From a virus: a stretch of 46,174 nucleotides of DNA. A model generated the notes under the pieces. The model was not told where the DNA came from and did no database searches. It was given only the letters and a program-made list of their open reading frames with translations. Shown here one piece after another: positions 18,868 to 26,591 of the stretch. The stretch spans positions 1 to 46,174 of the IMG/VR virus record IMGVR_UViG_3300044643_002929. The stretch is one strand, 5' to 3'. Every line of letters starts with the position of its first letter. The first letter of the stretch is position 1. The position numbers and the translations under genes were made by a program.

Positions 18868-19295
18868 CATATTTCTTTGTCCAATATCTCTAAAGGACTA
18901 TGTTCACTTAATATTTTTCCTTGTTCGTGCCTTGCTTCTTCATCTGTTGGTTCTGCTTTGCAAATAAATTGTTTATTCCCAATCCAAACAAGGAATTCAT
19001 CAGTAGAGCCTTCTCTTTTTTTAATTGCCATTTCTAATTCAAGTTTTCCTTGTTTTATATCTATATGAAGAAAATCAGAACCTTCTTCATATAGCGAGGA
19101 GCTATTCCAAACTTTTGCTTTCCAATTTGATCTAAAATTCCAAGTTTCTTCTTTTAGAACTTTATTTCCATGGTCTACATCTGCAAAATATCTCTCTGAA
19201 CAACAGAGTGGACAAAATGCATTTTTTGGAAGTTCTCCTTTGAAATATCTGTTATCTAAAAAAATAGTTCCGCAATCTTCGCATTCCCTTTTCAT
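18867..19295 (-). CDS. Small zinc-ribbon protein of unknown function
   Basis: 142 residues, AAGGAGA ribosome-binding site. N-terminus: CEDCGTIF...FCPLCCSERYF, two CxxC-type knuckles. The rest is beta-rich and charged, ending SPLEILDKEI. It forms a minus-strand pair with the gene 10 bases upstream. Nucleic-acid binding is possible but not shown. Confidence 0.62.
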   Translation of the reverse strand: MKRECEDCGTIFLDNRYFKGELPKNAFCPLCCSERYFADVDHGNKVLKEETWNFRSNWKAKVWNSSSLYEEGSDFLHIDIKQGKLELEMAIKKREGSTDEFLVWIGNKQFICKAEPTDEEARHEQGKILSEHSPLEILDKEI

Positions 19296-19305
19296 GATCT
19301 TCTCC

Positions 19306-19740
19306 TTAGCTGGCTGTTAGTTGTTTGTATTCTTCGTGAAATTTTTCGAGGTTATTGATCAGATCTATACCATTTAATCCTAGTTCTTTTGTTCTTTTTA
19401 AGACATATTCATCCCTTGTTGGTTCTCCTTTCATAAGGAACCTATGAGCAGTTGATTTAATTGCTCTAATTTCGATAATTACTTCGTTATTGCCATCTAC
19501 ATCAACTCTGTATTTTTTGACGATTTTGACTGGATCTGCTTCAACTTCGCCAGTTTCAAGGTTAACGAAATCACCACCAGCAGCTAGTACTTTGTTTGTG
19601 ACATCGTAATCTCTATCATCCATTCCAAATTCATCCAAAACTAATGGTATTCCCATTAAATCAGCCATTTTATCCATTGGTACAATGTAATACCTGCTGC
19701 AATTACAATTTAGAATGTTTTCTTCATCTTCTCGAATCAT
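19306..19740 (-). CDS. Unknown protein, first gene of minus-strand pair
   Basis: 144 residues, CAAGGAGAATC ribosome-binding site. Acidic and soluble; CNCSRYYIVPMDKMADLMG near the N-terminus and a helical C-terminus (VLKRTKELGLNGIDLINNLEKFHEEYK). Not recognised. Probably co-transcribed with the zinc-ribbon gene downstream. Confidence 0.6.
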   Translation of the reverse strand: MIREDEENILNCNCSRYYIVPMDKMADLMGIPLVLDEFGMDDRDYDVTNKVLAAGGDFVNLETGEVEADPVKIVKKYRVDVDGNNEVIIEIRAIKSTAHRFLMKGEPTRDEYVLKRTKELGLNGIDLINNLEKFHEEYKQLTAS

Positions 19741-19794
19741 TTTGATTCTCCTTGGGTTAAAGTTATCTTCCTATTATCTTGTTCGTTTTAAGTC

Positions 19795-19827
19795 GGGAAA
19801 TATTCAATTAAAAATGGATATTTTCCC
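19795..19827. other. Imperfect hairpin in a divergent gene gap
   Basis: gggaaatattc pairs with ggatattttccc with one bulge and one wobble around a 10-base A-rich loop. It lies in the leaders between divergent genes (19740 minus, 19917 plus) and might be an operator or leader hairpin. Confidence 0.35.
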
Positions 19828-19916
19828 AAAATAAATTTCTATCTACTTATACTGGACAGCATATTGCTTGTTTGTAGTGGAAAAATCATTATTATTGTGT
19901 AAAAAGGAAAGATTAA

Positions 19917-20570
19917 ATGGAAATTTATGATTGGATGGCGAAAAACATGCTTCCTAGAAAAATTGAAAAAATCAGAATAGGAGGCAATGGAGATGGTGGG
20001 TATGTTGTTCCAATTCGATCTGTTGAAGAATGTGATTTGTTTGTTTGTTTTGGATTGGGTAGTGACATACATTATGAAAAGCAATTAATAGAGAAAAATA
20101 AAAAAGTAATAGGTTATGATATTGCTGGAAATCTGGAGCCTTGGGCAAAACAAATGAAACTCGTTGGATATGATGATTTCAAAAACATAACAGAAGTTCA
20201 AGAAGCAAAAAAAATATTGTTGAAAATGGATATTGAAGGTTACGAGTGGGATTTTTTTGAAACTTTAGATGTAATTCACTTTTGTGACAAAGTTAACACT
20301 TTCACATTCGAACTTCATTTGACCATAAATCCAAAGAATAAATCATTATCAGTATTAGATAAAATAATAGAAAATTATCATGTAGTTCATGTTCATGGGA
20401 ATAATTTTGGTGAGTATATTCAAAATGTTCCTGAAACCTTAGAAATAACTATGGTAAATAAAAAGGAATATGGCGAATTAAACTTAGATACACAATCATA
20501 TCCAATTCCGAATTTAGATTTTAAAAACACTTGGACTAAAGATGAAATGAAATTGAATTGGCTCAATTGA
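19917..20570 (+). CDS. FkbM-family-like methyltransferase
   Basis: 217 residues, AAAGGAAAG ribosome-binding site. RIGGNGDGGYVVPI...DLFVCFGLGSDIHYE is the N-terminal signature of a class of FkbM/Methyltransf_21-like proteins; KILLKMDIEGYEWDFF is the characteristic D-IEG motif of the family, and FTFELH follows. FkbM enzymes usually O-methylate sugars. It overlaps the convergent gene by 8 bases. Confidence 0.72.
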   Translation: MEIYDWMAKNMLPRKIEKIRIGGNGDGGYVVPIRSVEECDLFVCFGLGSDIHYEKQLIEKNKKVIGYDIAGNLEPWAKQMKLVGYDDFKNITEVQEAKKILLKMDIEGYEWDFFETLDVIHFCDKVNTFTFELHLTINPKNKSLSVLDKIIENYHVVHVHGNNFGEYIQNVPETLEITMVNKKEYGELNLDTQSYPIPNLDFKNTWTKDEMKLNWLN

Positions 20571-21150
20571 TTTTTGGTTGTTTGATGAGTGTCGGTTGTT
20601 TGACAATACACACTTGAGGTTTTGTTTCCCATATTGGTTTTTCAAGTTTATTTGAAAAGAACTCATCGACTGCTATTTTTGCACCTTTGCATGTCGGAGC
20701 AGAATAATCATCCAAAATAATAATTCCTCCATCTATCATTTTTGGATAAAAGAAATTCAAGCAATCAATATAACTTTTGTAAATGTCAACATCTATGTGA
20801 ACCAAAGAGAACTTTTTATCTTTTATTTTATCGCTATGTTCATTTGGAAAAATTCCTTTGTAAATAAAAACATTTTTATAATGGCTTAAGCCCAAGCAAA
20901 TATTTGAATAAGATGTATCGTTAAAATCGTTTTTTTTATGAAAGTTATCAACATTTTCATTAACTTCTGGCATTCCTTCGAAAGTGTCAAATAAATATAA
21001 ATTTTTATTTTCATTTTTATTTATAGCTATTATTTCGGCACTTCCTCCTTTGTATACACCAACTTCTGCGAAGTCGCCTTCTAAGCAATTTGCCAATTGA
21101 ATGTAAATACTTAATTTTTCTTTGCGGTCTTTGGTGAGTAGTGTTTCCAT
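20563..21150 (-). CDS. TylF/MycF-like O-methyltransferase
   Basis: 195 residues. GDFAEVGVYKGGSAEIIA (SAM motif I), LYLFDTFEGMPE, and FSLVHIDVDIYKSYIDCLNFFYPKMIDGGIIILDDY are the diagnostic motifs of TylF/macrocin O-methyltransferase-like proteins, which methylate sugar hydroxyls with metal bound by the Asp residues. The C-terminus is IVKQPTLIKQPKIN. Sugar methylation is the likely role, in line with the other methyltransferases in the window. Confidence 0.78.
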   Translation of the reverse strand: METLLTKDRKEKLSIYIQLANCLEGDFAEVGVYKGGSAEIIAINKNENKNLYLFDTFEGMPEVNENVDNFHKKNDFNDTSYSNICLGLSHYKNVFIYKGIFPNEHSDKIKDKKFSLVHIDVDIYKSYIDCLNFFYPKMIDGGIIILDDYSAPTCKGAKIAVDEFFSNKLEKPIWETKPQVCIVKQPTLIKQPKIN

Positions 21151-21190
21151 GTAAATATATATTCATTTGATTTTTTTATTATTTCAATGA

Positions 21191-21203
21191 TTCGTTGTTA
21201 ATT
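21191..21203 (+). repeat. Inverted repeat arm flanking the tRNA unit (partner 21361-21373)
   Basis: ttcgttgttaatt is the reverse complement of aatttacaacgaa at 21361-21373 except for one base. The pair brackets the tRNA and its 3' hairpin. Confidence 0.5.
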
Positions 21204-21229
21204 TTAATTTTTTTGATTATAATAATTTT

Positions 21230-21302
21230 GCCCCTATAGCTCAGGAGATAGAGCAATAAATTTCTAATTTATTGGTCGCAGGTGCGAATCCTGCTAGGGG
21301 TA
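21230..21302 (+). tRNA. tRNA-Arg (anticodon UCU)
   Basis: A 73-base cloverleaf: 7-bp acceptor (gcccct-a with taggggt, first pair G-U), 4-bp D stem, 5-bp anticodon stem ataaa/tttat with loop tttctaa (anticodon TCT), 5-base variable loop, 5-bp T stem gcagg/cctgc, discriminator A. CCA is not encoded. It would read AGA, a common Arg codon here. Two normally conserved bases differ: the D loop has GA where GG is usual, and the T loop reads TGCGAAT, not TTCGAAT, so the elbow contacts are altered. Confidence 0.85.
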
Positions 21303-21304
21303 CT

Positions 21305-21359
21305 ACCTGATCATATGATTAAATGGTCGAATTCCGTTGGTTTTCAGATATGATCGGGT
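21305..21359 (+). ncRNA. Structured element directly 3' of the tRNA
   Basis: A 12-bp helix (acctgatcatat with atatgatcgggt, one G-U pair) encloses an inner 5-bp stem with a 7-base loop (aatgg, tcgaatt, ccgtt; 21322-21338). Total 55 bases, 2 bases after the tRNA end. It is not a full cloverleaf. It may be a processing or stabilising structure, or a relic of a second tRNA. Confidence 0.5.
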
Positions 21360-21368
21360 TAATTTACA

Positions 21369-21403
21369 ACGAACTACTAATTTTTTTTAAATTAGTAGTT
21401 CGT
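21369..21403 (+). terminator. 15-bp perfect hairpin, T5 loop
   Basis: acgaactactaattt and aaattagtagttcgt pair perfectly around five Ts. It follows the tRNA unit and precedes the methyltransferase at 21425. It probably ends the tRNA transcript, though no T-run follows the stem. Confidence 0.55.
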
Positions 21404-21424
21404 CATAATTCATAGGAAAAAATA

Positions 21425-22003
21425 GTGAATTTAGAAAAAACATATCAAGAAAAGTTCGGAAAAGAAGTTGGTGTTAGGTCATTAGGATGGAGCAACGAAC
21501 ACACCCAAAAAATAAGATTCAAGGTATTGATGGAAATATCTGGATTGGAGATCACGGATAGTGTTTTGGATGTTGGTTGTGGTCATGGCGATTTAAGCTA
21601 TCATTTTGATGATTATCTTGGAATTGATTTGAGAAATTCAGCCATCATTATAGCTAAGGAAAAGTACGAGGATAAATGGAAAGGTTTGTTCCAAGGTAAT
21701 TTCTTGAATCAATCTGTATTTGAAACTAAAGGGGAATTTGATTGGTGTTTTGCATCTGGTGTTTTTGCATTGAAAAATAATTGGGAAGAAACAACACAAA
21801 AGACAATTGAGAAAATGTTTTGCTTGTGCAAAAAAGGAATTGCGTTTAATTTGCTTTCTGATTCTTGTGAAAACAAAGATGTTGATATGAAACATTGCAC
21901 AATAGATGATGTTTCATTTTTGATGCAATCAGTCACTGATAAATATGTAATAAGAAATGATTACTTGTCAAATGATCTTACTGTTTACGCTTATAAAATT
22001 TAG
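21425..22003 (+). CDS. SAM-dependent methyltransferase (class I)
   Basis: 192 residues from GTG 21425, with AGGAAAAAAT before it; no ATG start is better placed. SVLDVGCGHGDLSYHF is motif I, YLGIDLRNSAIIIAKEKY motif II, and FDWCFASGVFAL the post-motif region. Domain length and absence of extra modules fit a small-molecule or sugar methyltransferase; the substrate cannot be told. It overlaps the convergent gene by 4 bases. Confidence 0.75.
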   Translation: MNLEKTYQEKFGKEVGVRSLGWSNEHTQKIRFKVLMEISGLEITDSVLDVGCGHGDLSYHFDDYLGIDLRNSAIIIAKEKYEDKWKGLFQGNFLNQSVFETKGEFDWCFASGVFALKNNWEETTQKTIEKMFCLCKKGIAFNLLSDSCENKDVDMKHCTIDDVSFLMQSVTDKYVIRNDYLSNDLTVYAYKI

Positions 22004-22335
22004 CAGCGACATTTCCAAACCCTCAAAGCTGCATTGATTTTGCTTTTCGGATCATTTGCAGTTTTTGATGATGTATTCTTCTTTTTATGGCCACACATCC
22101 TGGCACAGAATGATTTTCTTCTTGCCTTTGTTTTATCTGACATTTTATGAACGCCACCTTTTTTTTCGGCCTCACGCTTGGTGTCAATACCTGCATGAAT
22201 GCCTAATTTTTTGGCGTAGGATGGTTTAAGACCACCTTCTGGATGGTTTTTTTCTTTATTGAAATTTTTGAATGGTTTTTTAATTTCATTCAACATTTCA
22301 GGATCACGATTGTTTAGCCATTCTGTGAAGTTCAT
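22000..22335 (-). CDS. Small basic DUF6321-like protein with capsid-targeting-like N-terminus
   Basis: 111 residues. It begins MNFTEWLNNRDPEMLNE, comparable to T4 capsid-targeting leaders (short, aromatic-rich, ending in a Glu cleavage site). The remainder, HPEGGLKPSYAKKLG and ARRKSFCARMCGHKKK, resembles DUF6321, a small phage-associated family with PxGGL and RRKSFCARM motifs. It is strongly basic with several Cys. Small basic head proteins are known as internal proteins in T4-like phages; packaging here is an inference. Confidence 0.6.
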   Translation of the reverse strand: MNFTEWLNNRDPEMLNEIKKPFKNFNKEKNHPEGGLKPSYAKKLGIHAGIDTKREAEKKGGVHKMSDKTKARRKSFCARMCGHKKKNTSSKTANDPKSKINAALRVWKCRC

Positions 22336-22338
22336 AGT

Positions 22339-23325
22339 TTACCAGTCAAATAATGATTTTTTATGTGTCTTGAATGATTCGTTTTTTTCGCCAAACATGG
22401 AAAAAATTAAATTTTCCATATCATTTGGTTTTTGATATCTAGTGTCATTTGCTTGTTTGTACTTTTGATTAAGTCGCATTCTTTCGCCATTTTTTTCATA
22501 ATATTTCTTCGCCAAGTCTGGTCTTCTTTCAAAGAATTTCAACCAAATGTCTTTTATATCTTCTTCTTTTATGTGTTGCAAGAAATCAGGTGTATATAAA
22601 ATTGTTTTTGCCCATTTATCAGTTGATACTAAACTTTTTCTGATTAACTCCAATGATTCTAAACCTTGTATTTTACTTGGAGTTTTTTCCATAAGATGTC
22701 TTGCGAGAAAAGATCTAAGTGCCATCATACTTGAGTTACTTCCAAAGTTTAATTCCATAGTTCTCAAAGCGAGATCATATGGAATCATTTTAACCGCATT
22801 GTTTTTTACCAAAGAACCGAAAAATGGCATATAGCTGCCATCCATATGATTATTCAACATAAAAAGCATCATTTTTGGAACATTGCTTGTATTGTACGAA
22901 AATCTTCCATATTTAATATCGTCTTCTAATTTTTTAAATTTATCCACAGGATTGCCATGGTCTATTAATGCTTTCATGCCAGGATCTTTTTCTTTTCCAT
23001 AATATGCATCGATGCTGTTTTTATCACTTTGATCTTCGGCTGCTGCAATTTCATCAGGCGACATACGCTTATAATTTACATAGCTATGTCCATCTCTCGT
23101 TAGAGGACTATATTTGGCAGTGTAAGGATCATAAGTATCTAAAGGCTTTCTTTTTTTCTCTCTGTCAGAAGCACCAGTAGGAGCAGTTGAAGCACCAGTA
23201 GGAGCAGTTGAAGCACCAGTAGGAGCAGTTGAAGCACCAGTAGGAGCAGAAGCAGGTTTTTTCGATTTGAAAAAATCAAAGAGACCTTCGTTTTTCAGTT
23301 GTACATATTCCATAAATGATTTCAT
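22339..23325 (-). CDS. Unknown protein with capsid-targeting-like N-terminus
   Basis: 328 residues. MKSFMEYVQLKNEGLFDFF at the start resembles T4 MKTYQEFI-type leaders with a possible cut after KNE. An APTGAST linker (nt 23168-23248) follows, then about 270 residues of soluble helical protein (FSYNTSNVPKMMLFMLNNHM; LESLELIRKSLVSTDKWAK). No family recognised. It is 3 bases from the downstream basic protein, so the two are co-expressed. A candidate head-internal or ejected protein. Confidence 0.6.
   Translation of the reverse strand: MKSFMEYVQLKNEGLFDFFKSKKPASAPTGASTAPTGASTAPTGASTAPTGASDREKKRKPLDTYDPYTAKYSPLTRDGHSYVNYKRMSPDEIAAAEDQSDKNSIDAYYGKEKDPGMKALIDHGNPVDKFKKLEDDIKYGRFSYNTSNVPKMMLFMLNNHMDGSYMPFFGSLVKNNAVKMIPYDLALRTMELNFGSNSSMMALRSFLARHLMEKTPSKIQGLESLELIRKSLVSTDKWAKTILYTPDFLQHIKEEDIKDIWLKFFERRPDLAKKYYEKNGERMRLNQKYKQANDTRYQKPNDMENLIFSMFGEKNESFKTHKKSLFDW
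23168..23248 (-). repeat. 21-bp coding repeat (APTGAST), nearly four copies
   Basis: On the plus strand the unit is gaagcaccagtaggagcagtt, repeated three times exactly plus 18 bases of a fourth. It encodes a flexible linker just after the leader peptide. Confidence 0.92.
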
Positions 23326-23385
23326 GACAATTTTTCCCTATAAGTTTTGCATATCAATATATATGAAACAAACTATCATAAATTT

Positions 23386-24126
23386 ATGAATCCCATACAT
23401 CAATGTGATATTACAGAGCAAAACACTGCAAGTTTGATAAAATATTGCGAGTCTGGTGATCGTTATGATTCATTAATTCCAATTATTCCAGAAGGTTTTA
23501 AATATCCTTTATATGTAAGAAAAGCTACGACTGACATATACAATTTTTTACAAGTATTCGAAGAGAAAGAATACGAAGGCTTAATTAAACCACTAAGAAA
23601 TGTTGTCGATCTAGGTGCTTATGTTGGCTATGTAGCTGTTTATTTTGCGATGAAATATCAATCAGAGTTGATAATATCAATTGAACCCGATCCAGAAAAT
23701 TATCGCATGTTGCTTTTAAACACAATGCCGTACAAAAACATCAAATGTGTGAACGCTGGAATTTGGAACAAAAAGTGCATGTTGTCCATAGATGAAAAAA
23801 TTGGTGGTGATTGGGGAACAATTGTAAAGGAAAATAAAGATGGAAATATTTTGGGAATTTCGATGAATGATATTATAAAAGATTATGGTCTTGATGTTAT
23901 CGACTTTTTAAAGATTGATATTGAGGGATCTGAAAAAATATTGTTTGAAAAAGGCATCTGCGAAGATTGGTCAGAAAAAGTGGATGTTGTACATTGCGAA
24001 ACACACGATAGATTCGTAAGTGGTTGTTCTGATGCATACAGATCGCTTTTCAATAATGAACGATATTTGTGCGAAGTTATCAATCAGTGTGAGAGATATA
24101 GCAAGAATCCATCGAAAGCACTATGA
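23386..24126 (+). CDS. FkbM-family methyltransferase
   Basis: 246 residues from ATG 23386; a TTG at 23347 would add 13 residues, and neither has a clear ribosome-binding site. VVDLGAYVGYVAVYFAMKYQ (SAM motif I), IISIEPDPENYRMLLLN (motif II, EPDP) and IDFLKIDIEGSEKILF (D-IEG) are diagnostic of the FkbM family, which methylates sugar hydroxyls. It is one of at least three FkbM-type domains in the window. Confidence 0.75.
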   Translation: MNPIHQCDITEQNTASLIKYCESGDRYDSLIPIIPEGFKYPLYVRKATTDIYNFLQVFEEKEYEGLIKPLRNVVDLGAYVGYVAVYFAMKYQSELIISIEPDPENYRMLLLNTMPYKNIKCVNAGIWNKKCMLSIDEKIGGDWGTIVKENKDGNILGISMNDIIKDYGLDVIDFLKIDIEGSEKILFEKGICEDWSEKVDVVHCETHDRFVSGCSDAYRSLFNNERYLCEVINQCERYSKNPSKAL

Positions 24127-24137
24127 TAAAAACATGA

Positions 24138-24173
24138 AAAAGTCTCGGATGCCAATAGACACCCAAGACTTTT
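24138..24173. terminator. Two-way terminator-like hairpin
   Basis: aaaagtctcgg pairs with ccaagactttt with one mismatch; A-run on one side and T-run on the other, so it works in either direction. It lies between convergent genes ending at 24126 (plus) and 24183 (minus). Confidence 0.7.
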
Positions 24174-24182
24174 GATAATTGA

Positions 24183-24359
24183 TTAAGAAAGTTTTTTCAG
24201 TTCTTCAGTAGCCTTGTCAAGCAAGGCTTGTTTCTTGAAACTGAGCTTTGTGATAGATCCGTCTTCGTTCTTACCGAATATTCTGTAAGTGACATTGATA
24301 TTGTCTAAAAGAACATCAAATTGATCAACCTTGCTGGTTGGTACATCTAGTGTAAACAT
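24183..24359 (-). CDS. 58-residue unknown protein
   Basis: Starts MFTLDVPTSKVDQFDVLLDN and ends LDKATEELKKLS, with a very good AAGGAGA ribosome-binding site. A short beta-hairpin part is followed by a C-terminal helix. It is the second gene after the larger amidotransferase-like gene on the same strand, 15 bases away. Not recognised. Confidence 0.68.
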   Translation of the reverse strand: MFTLDVPTSKVDQFDVLLDNINVTYRIFGKNEDGSITKLSFKKQALLDKATEELKKLS

Positions 24360-24374
24360 TGTTTTCTCCTTGAA

Positions 24375-25235
24375 TTAAGAATTTAAAATAGATCTCAGAA
24401 GGTGATTCCAGCCACCATCTTCTACGCCAACAGGCTGTGCGTCATACCAATCCCATCCAAGAACATAAACAAAGCCATCGCCATATGGCATCTTGGCTAC
24501 AACTGTTTGATTGGAACCATCACCAGTATAGATGCTGACAGAATTAACTGGAAGGGTAGTTGTGTCGAGTGAATCAGTAGCACTTAAATCAGGAAGGGTA
24601 GCACTTTCATTTGGGAAAAGAATGGCTCCAGCCTCAGTAATATCAATAGGCTCAGATACTCCATTTGTGTCAAGTGACCATCCGAATAGTTCATTCAAGA
24701 CATCTATTACATCGCCACTATCTGGCTCAAACATGATAAGAATTCCGCCACCATCGACAAAATCGGTGATTGCATTTTTAGCATCAGAGGTCAACGATGG
24801 AAGGAGATCGTCTGCATCTAGTTCTGGAATAATGAGCTTATCCATGTTGTCAAGAGATGAAAATGTTCTGCCATCAATGTCCGTGAATTTTTTATATACA
24901 ACTCCAGATTCATCAAACATGGCAATCAAATTGTTTGCTTCATCGGAAGTATTAGTACTCTCTTCATAGTAGTCAACAAAGTTGTTGTTTACGAATATGT
25001 AATTATCACCAATGGTCTTGGTAATTCCCGCATAGTCTTTTACTCTCTCGATAGTTTCGTTGAACTGTCCTCCATCGTCAATGCGACCAATTATTTTTTG
25101 ATTGCCACAAAATTCAACCATTACACCAGTCAATTTTCTCTGAAGAGAGTTGCCATTTTGAACGCTAGTGTCCAAGCTCCCTTCGGTTCCCAAATTGACT
25201 AAATTTGGGCTTAAATCTACATTAAAATCTGCCAT
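24375..25235 (-). CDS. ThuA/glutamine-amidotransferase-like fold protein
   Basis: 286 residues, AAAAGGAGT ribosome-binding site. The pattern NYIFVNNNFVDYYEE..., FTDIDGRTFSSLDNMDKLIIPELD, ITDFVDGGGILIMFEP and GDGFVYVLGWDWYD...GGWNHLLRSIL resembles ThuA-like and other class I amidotransferase-like domains that often lack catalysis and bind sugars. It has no signal peptide. It reads as less A+T-rich than its neighbours and its composition is acidic, so it may be structural (virion surface) or transferred. No catalytic Cys triad is visible. Confidence 0.5.
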   Translation of the reverse strand: MADFNVDLSPNLVNLGTEGSLDTSVQNGNSLQRKLTGVMVEFCGNQKIIGRIDDGGQFNETIERVKDYAGITKTIGDNYIFVNNNFVDYYEESTNTSDEANNLIAMFDESGVVYKKFTDIDGRTFSSLDNMDKLIIPELDADDLLPSLTSDAKNAITDFVDGGGILIMFEPDSGDVIDVLNELFGWSLDTNGVSEPIDITEAGAILFPNESATLPDLSATDSLDTTTLPVNSVSIYTGDGSNQTVVAKMPYGDGFVYVLGWDWYDAQPVGVEDGGWNHLLRSILNS

Positions 25236-25350
25236 GACAACTCCTTTTTTTTTTTTTTATAAATTTTTTGTCGCTTTTATATATATTAATTTTAAAAAAT
25301 TTTTTGTGGACAAAAGTAGGGTTTTCTGACCAAATTACTATGATGAATTC

Positions 25351-25803
25351 ATGATTAGACACGCAAAACCAGAAGACTTTGATTTTATTGATCACATTGG
25401 AACAAGTAGTTATCCTGATAATTACTATGAGGGAAGTGAATCTTTTCGTTCTAAAATATTAGGACATCCAGAAGGGTGTTTTGTTTGTGAGATCAATAAG
25501 GAAATAGTAGGATATATCATTTCGTTTCCTTATATTTTGTGGGAATATTACCCAATAAACGAGAATTATAAAAAAATTGAAGATCCCGACTGTCATTACA
25601 TTCATGATCTTTGTGTAGAAAAAACACATCGTGGTAAGGGTTATGGACTTGCTTTGGTTGATCAGGTTTTAAGAATAAAATCAAGTCCAAAAGTTCTTAT
25701 GTCTGTTCTTGAATCTGAAAACTTTTGGAATAAGTTTGGATTTCAAAGTCAGAAAACGATTGATTATTATGGTTCGAATGCAGTTTACATGGTGAAAACA
25801 TGA
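25351..25803 (+). CDS. GNAT-family acetyltransferase
   Basis: 150 residues. GNAT layout: N-terminal strand-helix (MIRHAKPEDFDFIDHIG), a central strand (CFVCEINKEIVGYIISFP), the acetyl-CoA-binding HDLCVEKTHRGKGYGLALVD (R/Q-x-x-G-x-G/A motif) and a C-terminal NFWNKFGF. The next gene starts in an ATGA overlap, linking it to the sulfotransferase. Substrate unknown; sugar N- or O-acetylation would fit the neighbourhood (inference). Confidence 0.78.
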   Translation: MIRHAKPEDFDFIDHIGTSSYPDNYYEGSESFRSKILGHPEGCFVCEINKEIVGYIISFPYILWEYYPINENYKKIEDPDCHYIHDLCVEKTHRGKGYGLALVDQVLRIKSSPKVLMSVLESENFWNKFGFQSQKTIDYYGSNAVYMVKT

Positions 25804-26591
25804 AAAAATCTATATTTTTCCTTAGTGGATTACCAAGAAGTGGTTCAACTCTACTTGGTTCTATTTTAGGTCAAAATTCAAAAATAACAGTTACACCAAC
25901 AAGTCCTTTGCTGGACTTATTATGCTTAAATAACGAAGCATTTTCTAAATTAAACTCTAACTACACTTTTGATGCAGAAAGCGTATCTAATGGTGTTTAT
26001 GGAGCTATAATTGATTCCTATTACAATCAATTTAAAACGGACATAGTATTTGATAAGCACAGAGGTTGGCCAAGAAACATAATCCCAGCAAAAATGTTTG
26101 TAAGTTCTAGCCCAAAGATAATTTGTACTGTTAGACCAATTAGTGAAGTCATAACATCGTATATAAAATTGATCATAAACAACAAGCAAGAAGATAATTT
26201 TGTTGATAACACATTAAGAAGTAAAAGACTACACATTAGCACAGAAAACAGAGCAAAGGTATTATGGGAAGAATATATTTCTGATCCATATCAAAGCACT
26301 ATTCATGGAATAAAAAATCATCCAGAATGTTTGCATTTAGTTAAATATGATGATTTGGTAAAAAGCCCAATCGAAACAATGAAAAAGATATATGAATTTA
26401 TTGGTTTAGATGAATATAAAAATTACGACTTCAATAAAATTGATAATGTTTGTGCAGAGACTAAAGATAAGGCATGGGGTTTAGATAATCTTCATGCAAT
26501 TAGAAGCAAATTAGAAAAGACAAGTACAGATCCTAAAGAAATTTTGGGAGAGTACTTGTCTAGACATTATGACAATTTCAACATTGTTTAG
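25800..26591 (+). CDS. Sulfotransferase-family protein
   Basis: 263 residues. FFLSGLPRSGSTLLGSIL is the 5'-phosphosulfate-binding loop (PSB motif) and IICTVRPISEVITSYIKL the 3'-phosphate-binding region of PAPS-dependent sulfotransferases; LVKYDDLVKSPIETMKKIYEF and a C-terminal helical part complete the domain. It probably transfers sulfate to a sugar or tyrosine; a phage-encoded sulfotransferase suggests glycan decoration. It is coupled to the GNAT gene and overlaps the convergent giant gene by 4 bases. Confidence 0.78.
   Translation: MKKSIFFLSGLPRSGSTLLGSILGQNSKITVTPTSPLLDLLCLNNEAFSKLNSNYTFDAESVSNGVYGAIIDSYYNQFKTDIVFDKHRGWPRNIIPAKMFVSSSPKIICTVRPISEVITSYIKLIINNKQEDNFVDNTLRSKRLHISTENRAKVLWEEYISDPYQSTIHGIKNHPECLHLVKYDDLVKSPIETMKKIYEFIGLDEYKNYDFNKIDNVCAETKDKAWGLDNLHAIRSKLEKTSTDPKEILGEYLSRHYDNFNIV

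Noticed and set aside
21305-21359. Second complete tRNA
   Set aside because: Too short (55 bases), no D and T arms, and C at the position before the candidate anticodon; kept as an unknown structured element.
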